From Stichopus chloronotus (lineage: Eukaryota > Echinodermata > Holothuroidea > Aspidochirotida > Stichopodidae): a stretch of 64,000 bases of DNA. Within the stretch, counting starts at the first letter, position 1, and every line of letters starts with the position of its first letter. Position numbers and translations under genes: made by a program. The stretch lies in NCBI GenBank assembly GCA_021234535.1, contig CM037835.1, positions 3,100,001 to 3,164,000 of the forward strand, in the 5' to 3' direction. Below the pieces are notes generated by a model. That model ran no database searches. It was given only the letters and a program-made list of their open reading frames with translations, and had not been told where the DNA came from. Below, in pieces: positions 37,401 to 52,400 of this stretch.

Positions 37401-40400
37401 GACAACCACTTTTTGCAGTATCTCAGGGAACCACATGTTGCATGAACTTCAAACTTGAAGAGTGTGTATAGTACTTCCATTTATGTAAATAAGATTGTGA
37501 AGGGTTTTTTTAGGTCAAAGGTCATGTGGGGAGTATCAGAGGTCATACAGTGAAAAGCTTGCGAACACACTAGTTTCAAAGGGAAAGTAACCCTGTATTT
37601 TACAGTGGTTCTAAGGTGCAGTACCTGAAGACCTTTCTTGGGTTTGGTTTTGGTGTAAAGTGAAGGTTACTTGTGCCACTAGGAGGTGCAAAATGTTAGC
37701 TCTCAGCTGGTATTTTTCATTTCTCCTTTTGTGGGTAAACTAGTATGTGATGTTACCAGCAGGCAAAGACCAGGAATACTTAAAATATTTTGTGGAATTC
37801 AGTTGGTATTTTTGGTCTCATAAATTTGAAGTCTGTGGCTTTTAATGCAGTGCACAACAGAGAGCAGTGCATACCTTTATCATCCTTTTGCCATAAATCT
37901 ATTACTATTTACTGAGCTGTTTTGATGGTTATAAGTAAATAATTCTTGAAAGACAAGAAGTTTGTTTTTGATTTTGCTTGACTAAGATACAATCTCTTGT
38001 ATACAGAGAGAATTTTTTTAGCTTGATAACTGACCATTGATCTCTGAGGTCACTGAGACAGCTATTATCAATCCCAGAGGGATCATTTATTAAACAATTG
38101 ACACTGCATGTCAGAACATCCAGGGGGAAGTGATGTGTCATTTGGATTACCTATGAAATTTCAAAATTCATGATAATCAATTGCAAACCTGGAAGGTCAT
38201 TTGAGGAAAACTTCTGTGAATGATGTAAAATTTCAAACTTTTCTCTAGAACTAGAAAAAGACTTACATCGTCAAACCTGTCTTACCGCTTTCACCACTTT
38301 CAGTAAATTGCCACATCACAGGGTATGCAGTATATGCAAACAGAAAAGAATTGAGATGGGGGTCTTACACTTAATTTTCTGGGCACAGTATCATTCAGGT
38401 GTAATAACTGCAAGGAATCACTAAGCCTCATGGCTTTCTGGTTTAAGTGCTGTCACATCCTCCTCATACACATATGAAATCTGGCATTTCAAATAGTATG
38501 GCTTGTAGGTTCATTTGGTACAGTACAGTGTTCTCTCTGAGCATACCTCAATACATAGATAAATGTGACCTTTATTGTTGCAATAAATACTCTTAATTAC
38601 AAGCTCGTCGAGAAATATACAACTTAACGAGGAAGCTCGTAGGACAGTAGTTCAGATAAGATATAAGGGTAACCATCTGTTGACACGTAAGGCAAGCCTT
38701 TGCTTCCTCCCATTCCCTGGTTGATATTTGCAGAACTATCAATACAACAGTAAAATTGCTGAAATCATGTTATGACTGTGAGGGTTTTACTTGCCCCACA
38801 GTGCACGCTATTCTATACAGTAAGAATTCCTAACTTGCAGTGAGTGACCAGCAAGTTGGTATAGTACTAAATTAGTGAATTTAGTACTATGTCAGTCTGC
38901 TTTTATTCCCACTGGTATGAATATTTGTTACCAAAATCGTGATTATTTTGTTAATTATTTTGATATATTTTCGCCAAAGACAGAAGAATCAATCTCATTA
39001 TCAGAAACATTAGAAGAGACAGCACATGATAAATGAACAACGGTGTAAAGGTTGTGTGTACAACTCTAATGGTCCATAGCAACGGACCTGCTGTGACGTA
39101 GTTGCATGATCTGTAGGGCCGGTGATAATTAGAGGAAAATCTGCAAGCATTGTCACCACCTAATCTTATTGAAATTCCTTGAATTTCTGTTTCATGTCAC
39201 CTGTATTTGGGGTATTCATAGCCTTGAAAACAGACTTTAGTGATTTGTAGAGTGTTTTAATTTAAGGCCTTACTCCATGTGCAAGGTAGCAAGGGGAAGT
39301 TAGGGGAACCGTAGGTGGGGGCTTTTGAGTAGTTATAGCTCAAACTTGATTGTGCTTAACATGGTTTAATATTTTGATCATGGTGGATTGCTTTCAATTA
39401 AAATTGTTTGCCACAGTGTATGCCACATCTGTTTCCGCAAGGGGACAAGTGAGAAAATCATCCAACAATATTGCAAGAATTAGGTTGATCTGGTCAAATT
39501 GCTGGTTATCGTGCAAAGCAGCATCAAGTTTACCTACCTTCGTGGCGAGGTTTCAACGGAAATGTCATGTTGTTAAGGTTGCCAAGGTAGTTGACTATTT
39601 AACAAGCAGTTGTGGGACATGAAATCATCCCCATAATTCAACAATCCTTTGTAATTCACAAAGAACACATGCACCCAGCAAAAAGATACATGAATATCAT
39701 CCAAAATATGGAAAGATAAAATTTCCATAATACTCTTCAGAATGCAGTAGAGTATTATGTTTTACGAATACATGTACCATGTAGTCTTAGTACTGTCGTC
39801 TGTGTGATAATAAACTAATGGGCGACCACTGTTTGGGACCAAGTGTCATTATTTTGTAATCTTGACCTCACAAAGGTTTTGATCCCATTGACCATTCATT
39901 TGTGAGAGAATACTAGAATAGTCATTTTAAGTCAAATGTAAAATAAATCTCACTGACCAAAACTTCTGAAGGGATCTACTGCAGAAGATTGCACTTTTAG
40001 TGAATGATATTACATGTAACATTAATTACCTAGAAATATTGAGAAAATGTAACAGCCAATGTCACAGCCAGTGTTTCTCTGGGGTATTAAAGTGAAATTT
40101 CTTCTTTCATTCCCTTCTCGACTGCCTTAATTGTTCTCATCTCTGTTGATTTTCTAGATGAGTTCAAGAGTGTTTACAGTGCGACAGAAGTCCACAAGCA
40201 GATCCCTTTCAACTTTGACTGTAGATTTGTTCGTCTTCATTTTGGTCAAGATAAGAAGAAGGAATTATCGTATGAAGAGTTCACACAGTTTTTACAGGTA
40301 AATCAAATGATCTGCGTGTGACAAAACAAGACATATATGCATATATATGTGCATGTCACTAATTGCAATTAGATTCTTAATGAATGTTCCTTGATGCAAG

Positions 40401-43400
40401 TTCTTTTTGGTTCATAATGACCACTGTATGGAATCAGAATTGGTTAAGCCATTATGGAGTATTCTTTATCGCTGTATATGTATACCTGTCTGTCTACTTG
40501 TTCGTCTGTGCACGATTCTACAAACCGATTTGTTTCATATAGATTATGCTGAAGCTTTAGTACGATGATGCTGCATGGATTATTAGAGAATCTAGGGTTA
40601 ACAGTTATTGTAATTTGTAGATTAAATGCTTGCAAGTGATTTGAAACAGACATTTCATATACATATCTCATTTACATATTCTTCATTCCTCTGCTGGCTC
40701 CTCTTTTAAGTGTTCATTTTTCCTTGCCAGTCAATATGAACCTGTGCTGTACTTTCAATGGTGGTGCACTATGGTGGAGCGTTGCAAGAACATAGTTTGA
40801 ACATGCCCAGCTGATGAATTATTCTAATATGTTCAGTAAACTATGAGCAAGTCTTCAATGTCATGGTGTTAATGTATACTACTTCTGCACACAAACTCAA
40901 ATATTGATATAGTAGTGATAAGTACAACTAGTTTGTGTACAATGGCACAATGTCAACATCCTGTTTGATTTAATTTCGTGGTTCTGGTGTGATCTTACAC
41001 TAGTTGCGCGTGACATGCTGTGAAATTATGTACTGACGTTTAAAGACAAAAACTCATCACCACAGACAGTTTCAATTCTCCCAACTTCTAATGTCTAGTG
41101 CCTCCCTCAGCCTGTACTTAAATTCCTCTACATGTGAAATCAAAGCAATGGATCCCTGTGTACGCTGTGTAATATGAGCTACTCTTCATCTTTCGAATTT
41201 GCTGTCAATCAAAGAGTACTGTAACTTTGAACCAGTTGAGAGTTTTGCTTTCCAGAAATTAAAAATATAGCTTAGGGTGATGAGTTATGGCCTTTAAGCT
41301 TTACAGATTCATCTGAATTTTTTATAAAATTTAAAGATGTATTTTTGATTCCTTGTGAAGGCAGGCGAGGAATCTATGAGATAGTGATAGCATGTGTGTA
41401 TGTGTGGGTGCGTATGCATGTGTGTGTGATGCCTTGGGTAAACAGGATATCTCAAGAGTGAAAGTTGCTTGAACTTCAAGGTTGGTGTGTAGGTAGTCCA
41501 TTGTGAGTACATAATCCTTATTCTTATACAGGTAGGTCAACGGTCATTTGAGGTCACCAGAGGGGAAAGCCTGAAAAACCTATTAAGGGGGATAATGCAG
41601 CAACTGAAAGTTGACAGTACTTTGAACTAGTAACCTTGCTTGCTCTTGATGAGTAGATGATTTCTGTCATGTTTTAGGGAGGTCAAAGGTCACACAAGGT
41701 CATTAGAGGTCATAGTGTAGAAACCTTGTAAACACCATATCTCCAGAAGGAGAAGTTGCCTCTAACTTCAAACTTAGTGTACAGGTTGTTTATTGTGAAT
41801 AGATGATCCGTATTGTTTTCATGGAGGTCAAAGGTCATTTGAGGTCACCAGAAGTGGAAGTTTGAAGACCTTGTAAAGAAGATATATGAGGGACTGATTT
41901 GCAACTCTTGATGAGTGGATGAAGTCTGTCATTTGTCATGAATGTCAAAGGTCACATGAGGCCAGCAAAAATCATACTTTGAAAACCTTGTAGACATGGT
42001 ATCTCTGGGAGGGTAAGGTGAGTGAACTGCAAAATTGGTATGTTGGTTATCCTTTGTTCATCATAAATATTGGCAGGAAATCCACAAAGTCTTTTGACTT
42101 TCTGTTTCAGATTAGGAAGTCATCATATACTCTGTGAATGTTACTCTATCTAAGCATTATGTGCCAGAGAAAAGCTTTGGACCATGAAAGATTTTGTAGC
42201 TGATTTCATATGAAACAAATATTTGTCTGAAATATTCCAAATGTATTAATTTTTTTGTATCTTATTAATTATTTTAGTGTTTAGATACCTGTCTGCTTGA
42301 GAATGCTCTTCTGGTTAATTCCACCTTGATAAAATTTTTGGTTCTGGCGATATTCATTTAGCTTTGCATTCATGAAAGCATGTGTCTGTATGTATGTGTG
42401 TAAGGGTGTACAGTGTGTGTGTGAGTATGTTTGTGGCACATACCTTGATAGCTACCATGAATTTGAAGAAGGGCAGCATCAATAGATATAATATTTGGTA
42501 TGAACTGTAGGTGTACCACATTGAATGAAGATCCTGACTATTTATGCTGTAGGTCAACAGTCATTTGGGGTCAACAGTGGTCAAATATCAAGAACCTTGG
42601 AAGTTAAGGGTCATCGGGGTCAACAGTGGGAAATTACGAAAACCTCGCAGACACTCTCTCGAGAAGGGAGGCTTGGACGGATCTCATGTTTGTTATGTAG
42701 TTGTAGCGCTATACCATATTATGTTAAAGTCTTTTATATCGTGTGGGCTACTTTGCATGCTGAGCCCTGTACATGATGTCCTTTAGTCATCATCTTAGGT
42801 CATCATGTGTCATTGTAGCAGTTGTAACTATCTCAGTCGGTGACATGATACATTACTGTAATATTACAAGACCAAGCATGTTGCACTTCCTCACCTTATG
42901 CAATATGTCAGATTCATAAAATACTCATAACAGCTCCTTCAAAACCACAAGGCAATTTGTACATCCCGGTTGTTAATAGTTATCACAAAGTTGTGAGTAG
43001 GTCAGTTTGTTACTGAGATCTCTTTTGACTGCATTCTACAGAATCTTCAAGAAGAGCATGCAAGGCAAGCATTTGTTCGATTTGACAACTCCAACAACGG
43101 TACAGTATCGGCCCTGGATTTTCGCAAAATTATGACCACTATAAAAGGCCATATGGTCACTGAATTTGTTGAAGATAATCTAGTATCGGTAAGAAACAGA
43201 GAGAGCAATTCACAGGATAAGCTTTTAATGATACATTATCTTTCTTTTTTTCTTTTCTCTTTACTCGATTCCTTCCTTTACTCTGATATGGGCAGGGTGT
43301 CTCTGCAGAACATGCCAATCAAGCATTTGCAGATATGGATGAGAAACTTACAGGTGTGATCACTGCTTTAGAGTTCAGACACATAATGCTCACCATCTTT

Positions 43401-46400
43401 AGCCACCTCATTACTGATTTTGTGGCAGAGAATATTCTAAATGTAAGTGTATTTGGCCCAGTTGAGTTTGCTGTTGCATGCAGCTCTCTGCTGTCGGTTT
43501 GCTGTGCTGTGTATTCTGGTGAGTTTGCCCAACCTTGCACCTGGTGTTCTAAAACAACTCAAACAAGGTCTTTACCTTTGGAGTCTTTTATCTTGTTGAT
43601 CTAACCACTAATAACATTTCACAATGTTCTGCACGATCCATTCTATATTTCTCTGTAATGAAGTTTTAAGAAATATTATTAAGCAGTTGATGTCTTGTAG
43701 ATTTATTGTTTCGATAGTTGTAACCTTTGTAATCACTGCTTTGAGATATGTGATGATGAGCTTTATATCTCGTGAACAACCTTTTCGGCTACTGTCCCAG
43801 TTTGGCATTTATGGATGTTTCAAGTCCCACCAATATTAAACTGCAGGGGCGGCATTATGAGACAGTATTGTTAGTTAGGTAAGAAAAAAAAAAAACACCC
43901 AATTATGCCTAACATTGGTCTACCACCATATTTAATAAGTACATTCATGTGCTCTTCAGTTGTCATGTCAGATATATTGTTATTCAGCTGATAACTTTAT
44001 CTTCAGTAACTTGAATTAATGGTGTTGGAGTAACATGTTACTTTAGCAGACAGCACTTTGAATAATTTGTGATATATTACTTTGCTAGTTGAAACTACAA
44101 CTTAATTGCAATTGTGCTGTTCTAAATGACACGAAAATCACACGGTGTCAGTGTCACTGTATACATCAGTGCTGTAGTACATCAGTTTGGATCACATAGT
44201 AACACTTTACATCTGCACTATAGTATGTTGTGACATTTGTGCATTCTGGCTCTGTTTACAAAAGTAGGAACGACTGAAGTTAACATGAATAGTAGCAGAT
44301 CCAACAACATTGTTTTACTTCGGACATAATTCAATGGTGTGGAGTACTGAGGTCCTTGTTAAACTGAATTGAATATGCCTTTCAACCAGCAAGCTCGATG
44401 GTCGCAAAACTGTCGCACTCTCATGTGTGGTTACAAAAGTTGGTTGTGTTTATTTGCTCCTCTGCTTTCTGCTGTGACAACTCTTTCCCCACTTCCAGTG
44501 CATGAAAAGTATATATGAATTTTTTTGTAATCAGAAAATTTCTGGCAAAATCTCATGATATCCAGCTGCTTTTCTCTTTTACAAATTGTAAGTAGAAAGT
44601 CATATGTTGGATTTTGAATGTTAGCACATTGATAACTGGTTGCTTTATATTTATTACAGATCAAACAAATTTGAGGACTTCAGATATTAATGTTTCTTTG
44701 GTCTCCTTTTTGTATTGTCATTGGTCTGCTGATTTTATCTTTGTAACTCTTTCTAGTTTTGATGCTTTGTCTCGAGTTCTCTCTTAATTTACAATTTTTG
44801 GTGTAAAATTGTTGTGAATTTTGTGAAATATTATTATGCTTTTTCAATATTTCCATTCCAGATGTAACCTAGATTCAGTTCTCCATCGGAGATTACTTTA
44901 GTTGAAATAAAGGATTGCCTTTGTTTTATGTACTGTTCTCTACAAGGATCTACCAGTGAAGAAATAAACTCCTAATTCTCATTAGTCATTGCTTTTACAT
45001 CTGTGCCTTTGTTGGTTTAATGCATCACTCCATCGTCAGTTTTGAAATCGCATCGAATACATTCATCTCTCAGTTTGTGTTTCATAAACTATCAATGCAT
45101 TGACGTCCACAGGTTGCTGGAGGTGAAGCTAAGCATTTAGTCAGTTTCCCATACTTCAATGCTTTCAACTCACTGCTGAATAATATAGAAGTCATTAGAA
45201 GGATTTATTCAGCTGTCACAAAGGGTGACAACAGAATATCTGTCACAAAAGGTAAGGATCATCATTATCACCATCATTGTCAGTCACATGGCAGGTCACA
45301 GAGGAAAAACATTATGATTAGATAAGATAGGACATAAAAAAAAAAAAAACTATGGCACAGAGGATGAATGCAGCATCAACTAACATCTTGACATTTAAGA
45401 TGCTGATATTAAAATGGACAATGTAGTAACTTGCTTCTCTGAAGTAAATGTTGTGGCTATGAAGAAATCATGTAGTGGAATAAACTAATGTACAAAACAG
45501 GGGTGTTTGATTAAAATCATGTTGATTAAAATTAATGATTTAAATAGCTGTCTTAATCACATGATTTTAACCAGATTCAAAGATTAATGCATTTCAACCA
45601 AAAATGTTCATTGTAAGAAATGTAATTATTGTTGTAAACTGTTTTTAGGTAATTGCACTCTCTAACATGATTTTGATACCTATAGGTATCCCATACAGAA
45701 CTCCTCAATTAATTTTTCTCATACCAGGTGTGAGGTCACCAAATTCATGCACATAATGGATTGCATGTAAAATCATTACAAATTCAGTTCAAGGATGGAT
45801 AGCACTTTACCATCACTTTCTTTGGGTATCTTATGTTCCCTTCACAGAGTAAGAACCTAAGGTAAAGTGATGATCATTGGCCGTGGAAATCTCTATGATT
45901 AATCACATGTAGGGTCAACGCATGACCTGCTCCAAAAAATGCTGGTAGAAAACTAGAAATCCTAGTAAGGAATTCCAAATACTCTCATGCAACCTTGATT
46001 GTAGAAATGAATTAGTGTCTCCTATTGTTCACATTTCTATCAAAGTCATCGCAATTGAAAACCAACGAAGATGTCAGGGAAAGGGCTTTAGATTGTAGTT
46101 TATGGTAATGATGCCAAATAGTGTGATGTTTCCAGCCCGATGTAATTGAAGTGTTGACACTTTTCTAGGAGAACTTTAAATATAGACTTGAACTCAAAAT
46201 GTGATACTGATTTCCACAGGACCCTGACTAGAGTGAACATGATTGAGAACTTACACAACCAGCAGTGATCAAACTATTCCTGAAATTAACCTAATGAAGT
46301 AAAGTGCAGAAGTAACATAAGTAGAAAACAGCAGTCCCAATTAACACCAGCTGGGCACTTGGGCAGACAACTGCTTTGAATTTGTTTCCTGTACATTAAT

Positions 46401-49400
46401 AAACCAAGGTATTAATGGTACAAAATGCTTGTTTATAAATGGAACTTTAATTTAACAATCGGACTGATATAGTCCAATAGGACGGTAGCTGTTAATTGAA
46501 AGTATGCAGTCCTGCTCTGCCATGAGCACAGATTATAAATCAGAATTTATTACGCAGCAGTGTTCTGCAATGAGTGCAGAATTTAAAATAAAACATGACA
46601 CTTTGACTGCTTGCAGATACTCTAATATGTGGCTATGTGTGTTTGTGGAAGGTATTTAGACAATTTGAGGGGAAATGTGAAATTTGAATTTTAATAAAAT
46701 AAAGAAAATTCATAAGAACCCCATTTTAACAGAAAAATCTGATTTTAATTAAAAAAAAGTCCCCCCTTTTTTAGAAAAAAAATTGACATCCTTGGCACAA
46801 AAAAGTGTTTTCATTGATTCCTAAAACTCCGAATCAGGTAATTGGCAGCTTTATTGTTAACGTTGGTATTTACACAGTACTGTATGTCAATGCAGATGTG
46901 AATGCAGAGGAAATGCAGGTCATTTTAGAGATTTACTTTGAAACAAGAAAGAGAGATGGGAAGGCCAAGGGATGCAGAGATCGAGGCAATGAGAAATGGA
47001 GAAATGAGACTGAGGCTTTAAACTGCGAGGTGTTTAACCTTTAATCTTGAATAAGATGTTCCCTCAGTTTTTTTTTTGTATTTCCTTGTCTTCTATCTTT
47101 GGTTTGATTGTTCTTTATCATATCTTCCAGAGGAATTTTTGCATGCTGCTCAGGAATACAGTCAGATCACACCTTTAGAAGTGAACATTTTGTTCCATTT
47201 ATGCTGCCAGGGTAAATCTACAGGGTGAGTATGGCCTCTCTTGGTTTTTCCTCACTTGGTTATTGGACTATGAAGCAGTCCCTGCTTGTAGTATGCCTTA
47301 AGTAGGTGGATGTAAGATACCGAATCTTAAATCACTGCGTGGTATAGATCCATTATGGTTTTTAATGAATTTCATTTTGTTAAAGTTTGATTCGGAAATT
47401 TAGATCAAAGAAGCCCTATGCATCCAGGGAAACAGTTAACTCACAACTTTACAGCATGTATACACATACTCATCCTATACTTTATCTGTTTTTATTTTTT
47501 AATTTCTGTAATAGCCAATCAGTGTCTATGTTCTAGTTATTCCCTCTGTATGGTATGAATGATTGTATATTCAAAGTTTTTTGTGTACAGAATCTGAAGA
47601 GGAAGATGTGATATCTTCGAACATTTTCATTTTTCAACAATATCTGTGCATAATTGCTTTTTTTTATTTGCTCCTTTGTTTGATTTTACAACTGTACGAT
47701 TCTTCAAAAGTTACATTCACATTTTACTTCCCATGAAACAAGTCAGTCTTCATACCAGTAGACTGTAGTTATACACATGAGGTGCACAGTCTTTTTTTGT
47801 AGCTGTAATTAAGGAGGCAATACATCTGTTATGTTCAATGCAAGATATTTTGGTTTGGCCTTCCTATCGACAATTTGATTTAGGTGCTATTATGTTCTTT
47901 CATGGCGTTTCTTTCAGACGTGTTGATCACGATGATATTGAGAATATAGCCCCTAAGGGTGATCTGATTGCCAGTTTACAGGTTCAGCAACCAACAGCCA
48001 AGGTGGACAGAACAGCTATGGTACAAACTCTAGAGTCTGTATACAGATTCACATTAGGTTCTGTTGCTGGTGGTGAGTAGACCAATGCTGGTTGCTCTCT
48101 TCTGATCAAAATACTTGGAATGAATTGTCATGAATACTGTTGTTACTTGCTGGATGGTGCCAGTTTTGCAGATTTTCACTCTGTGCTGATAGCACAGTTT
48201 GTGCTAGGGATTGCTGGAAGATTAGATAAAATTACATGTCTCACAGAAAATCCCTGATGTGTATTCATAAATGCTGGTTCTTAGAAGTTAAGTGGTGGTG
48301 CAAAAAAACCACATTATGATTACTGATTAAAAGGTTTGGGTCATCTTATAATCAATTCACCATGCAACCTTTTTAAAGGCGGTGTCCATCTGGCTTTCGC
48401 TCATGATTCTATGAAAAAAAAAACAGAACCACGTTATAAGTCATATAACTTGGAATGTAGATTGCAGGTTTAGAAGGAAGAATCACTACTCACTGTGTGT
48501 ATCAAATCCTCTAAATGAACAAATACATTGGGGTTTTAAGAATCAAAGTTTAAGTGCATCCTAATTTCTTTTTTCTATATGTGGTTAGGTCTTTGCCTAG
48601 TGGAGTAGTTGAAACTGCTGTAGCTGTGTCCCCCCTACTTATATGTACACCCACTACACAACACACATGCCATCCTTTCTATGTAGGTTTCAACTAAATT
48701 GTTACTTAGTTCTATGTGCGGTTTAATGAAAATATGGAATCGACATTGTTGGTCTCGTTGAAATGAAAAAGTAGCTGGCTATGGGCATCACTTGGCTAAT
48801 ATTTGGTAATAATCCCAAAGTAACAACATATTCTTAATGTTTTATGTGGATAGATCACATATGTGATAAGCACACAAGATCGAACCATTACATAATAAAA
48901 CAAGTTATGGTTACTTTCTGTATGACTTCTGTTTTTTCTGTACTTCATTTAATGTTTGTGATGACTTACATCACAGAAATAGTTATTCTAGATGTCTGGT
49001 GTGCATTTTGATAGCAATTGCCATATTTTGGTTTTAGTGATAATTGTAACCTTTGTAGTGATGTCAGTGCATGTGTGAAGGTTCTTCTTTCGTTTGGTGC
49101 AGGTCATGTGAGGTCAGTAGAGGTCAGTTGCAAATATCTGGTAGGTTGTATAGCACAATTAATCATCCCCATAGACTTATATACTACCAGTGGCCACATT
49201 TTGATTGATTGTCATACATCCAAGTATGTCCTATCAGGCTTATCCTATCTCTCACGTGATGGCTGGTGACCTGGCCTACCATGGCACTTTCAAATGTTCA
49301 TATCATGACCTAAGAAAGGGATGAAATTTTGGAGTCATTGTCCCCCTCCTTTCTCCAATTAGGTTAAATGTCCCCCTCCCCCCCTTCCATTAGAAAAGGT

Positions 49401-52400
49401 TCTCTGTGACAAAATCTTCCCATTTCACCATCAATTTATAATATACTCCATATCTCATTTGTTATTATCTTTTCCATCATTTGAACATGTACTCTTCAAT
49501 TGATAACTATGATGATACCACAAAACATTACATAAAAACAGTTGCTAGTTCACATGCTTGCATTCTTTTCAAGGGTGAATTTCCCCATGGAAGTACCTTA
49601 TGTCTTGGTGCTATGCTAGCTTTAGTATGTTTTAGGGAGATGACATCTTGACTTCATTGGCGGATCTCATGTTAGTTTTGGTGGATTCCAAGCATCATGT
49701 GCCGTAAGAGGGGATCACATTGCAAAGCCTTGTTAAAACAGGGTATCTGAGAAATGGAAGCTAAGGTAGAGTGAACTTAAAAGCTGTGTCAGACAGACAC
49801 TTTCAGGACACAGTACCATTGGAGGTAAGCACCTAATGGCTTTGACCTAATCACCTATTGTTGTGTCATGAGGCAATCGATGCTGTTAATATTGGTGACG
49901 ATGTGTTCAGCTTTGATCAAGATCGGGCACACACCTGTCACCTATTCTGGGTCACATCATACCATTATGATACACCAAAATGACCTTGTGTGTACTCCAT
50001 AAAGCAATTTATAAGCTAGGGTGAGACAATGCCATTCTCCATACGACCATTGGAACGCAAACTTGTGATGAGTTGTTGGAAATGCTGTCCCATGACTTAG
50101 AAAGCAGTATTTTTAGATATTTTGGGCTTAGTTCTGATCAGAAGTAAATGATAGTTGACCTCATTTAAAATGTTCACAATGGTTCATACATATAGCATAA
50201 TGCAACTATTCAGCACATCCAATAGGAGAAAACAGTGTAGTAGCTGTGACTGACGGAATGCATGTTTGTGAGAATAAACTTCACATTATCATTCAGAGAT
50301 TCTCTTTAACATAAATGCTGTAAGAAAAGAAATCTAGACTCTAACTGCTGTAGAATTTCTTAAAATGTGTCCACATCTAGATTTCCCAAATTCTTACAGA
50401 CTAAACTTATGATAGTCAATGAGAGGCTGTAGGTTAACTACAACCTCTCACTACTAGTTGGTAGAACGGGAGATACTCAGTAGTAGGTAGAGAGGAAAGA
50501 GTTAATTCTTGAGCATGGCAATTCCATGAATTATGTCAATAAATTTATTACAATCTTAATTTGCCATCTACGAGACCACCTCAAACACTTTCAAATAAGG
50601 GACATCGTCATCAACTCCTTTGACATAAAGAGCATTGCCTCTTACCTACTTTAAAAAAAGAAAACTTTTCAATTACCATTTAATAATTTTGTGATCTATA
50701 GGTCTCTATTGTTAATAGTCAAGTGTAGTTTGCACTGTGTATGTATCTTAAGACTGGATTTACAAAATGAGATAAACATGTCAGTGGGAGGCCAGTCAAT
50801 GTAGCAGACTTAACTTCAAAAGGGCAGAACTTCAACAAAAGCAGTTATGGCATTGTGAATACCCTGACATTAAATGAAAGTAACTGGCTCTTTGAAATGA
50901 TTTTTTGCAATTGTTTTAACAAGTAACTTTTCTCTCTTTCTTGTTAGCTTGTGGTGCCACTGCAGTGTATCCTATTGACCTTGTCAAAACAAGAATGCAA
51001 AACCAAAGAGGTGGCAAATTTATTGGAGAACTAATGTATGAAAACAGCTTTGATTGCTTTGCCAAAGTGATCAGACATGAAGGGGTCTTTGGTCTGTATA
51101 GAGGTCAGTTGGTAAACTTTACTTATTGGTATGAAAGTTTATGACATGCAAATTATATGTATCAGGATTTTTATGGCCTGGCAAATTTATGAAATTTTGT
51201 AAAGATGGTAAAAGATTGGATTTAAAACAGGCTGCTGATTTTTAATAGTCAATCACGATTGTTGCACCATCGATCATCGATTGAATTCTGGAATGTTTAT
51301 CAGCAAGTTGGTCGTGAAATAGTCACGTGAAGGTGATGAAATAGTCACGGAAAGGGTGTGAATTTTTATTTGCCTTATGATGCAGGAACCCTGATCTATA
51401 TAATAAAATGTTTATACGTTGAAAAGTCCTAACCATTTTATGAGAGTGATTGTGATAGTATTGGTAGCTTACATGAATCAGCCGTTAAAGATTGATAAAA
51501 AACAAGGTGAGGTCTACTGATGGAGATTTCTTATCCACTCTGTGATTATATGGATTGTGTAAAATCTGTTTCTGTTATTTAGGACACATTAACAGCGATA
51601 TATATCTTATCTATATTTCCTATAAGTCTTCAGTGAATATTGACCCAGCTTACTTTCTGTTGTATGTCATACAACAGAAAGTTGCTGAATGTAGTAATGT
51701 ACATTGTGGAAACCACATGATAGGTACATTAAATGTACTTGATTTTAGTTACCACATATTCAGTTTTGTAAATCCTTCACTATTGCTGTTGTTTTTGTTT
51801 CATTTTCTTTAGGATTACCTCCTCAGATCATTGGTGTTGCACCCGAAAAAGCCATCAAGCTAACAATGAATGACTTTGTTCGTGACAGACTTCGTAAATC
51901 AGACGGTTCAGTGGCCTTTCCAGCTGAAATCTTGGCTGGCTGTTGTGTACGTCCTATAACATTCAAATCTTTTAAGTTTAATCTGATTTTAGTCACTGTC
52001 AAGTTAAAATATTTTATCTGTGATTAAATGTCACGCACTGTAACATTCAGCTCGGAATGAATTTCGAGCTTTCCAATGTTCATTTTTGTTGTAGATGAAT
52101 GTCAGTTAGTATCATTCACATTTTCAAATGACTGAATTTCAGATGCTGAAGGATTCAAATTTTCTAACATTGAGTGAATTTCATTCATTGTCTTTCACTC
52201 TCTTTCACTTTCTTTTTAATTCAGGTCTTTCAACTTTTGTATGTTAATATATGCAGCATCATTGTATATTTGTTTAGTCATTATTTGTATTGCTCACTAG
52301 CTATATGTGTATGCAGTTCAGCTGCAGCCAAATGAAAATGTGTTCAAGAGGAGAAACATTATGTCAAAGAAAACACAAGATAATGTTGACAATAATATTC

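Larger units (their letters stand above)
40298..43041 (+). other. aralar intron 5
   Basis: Phase-0 intron holding two copies of the AGGTCA-unit repeat family and a TG microsatellite. It precedes the alternative exon pair. No further exon-6-like sequence was found in it. Confidence 0.75.
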
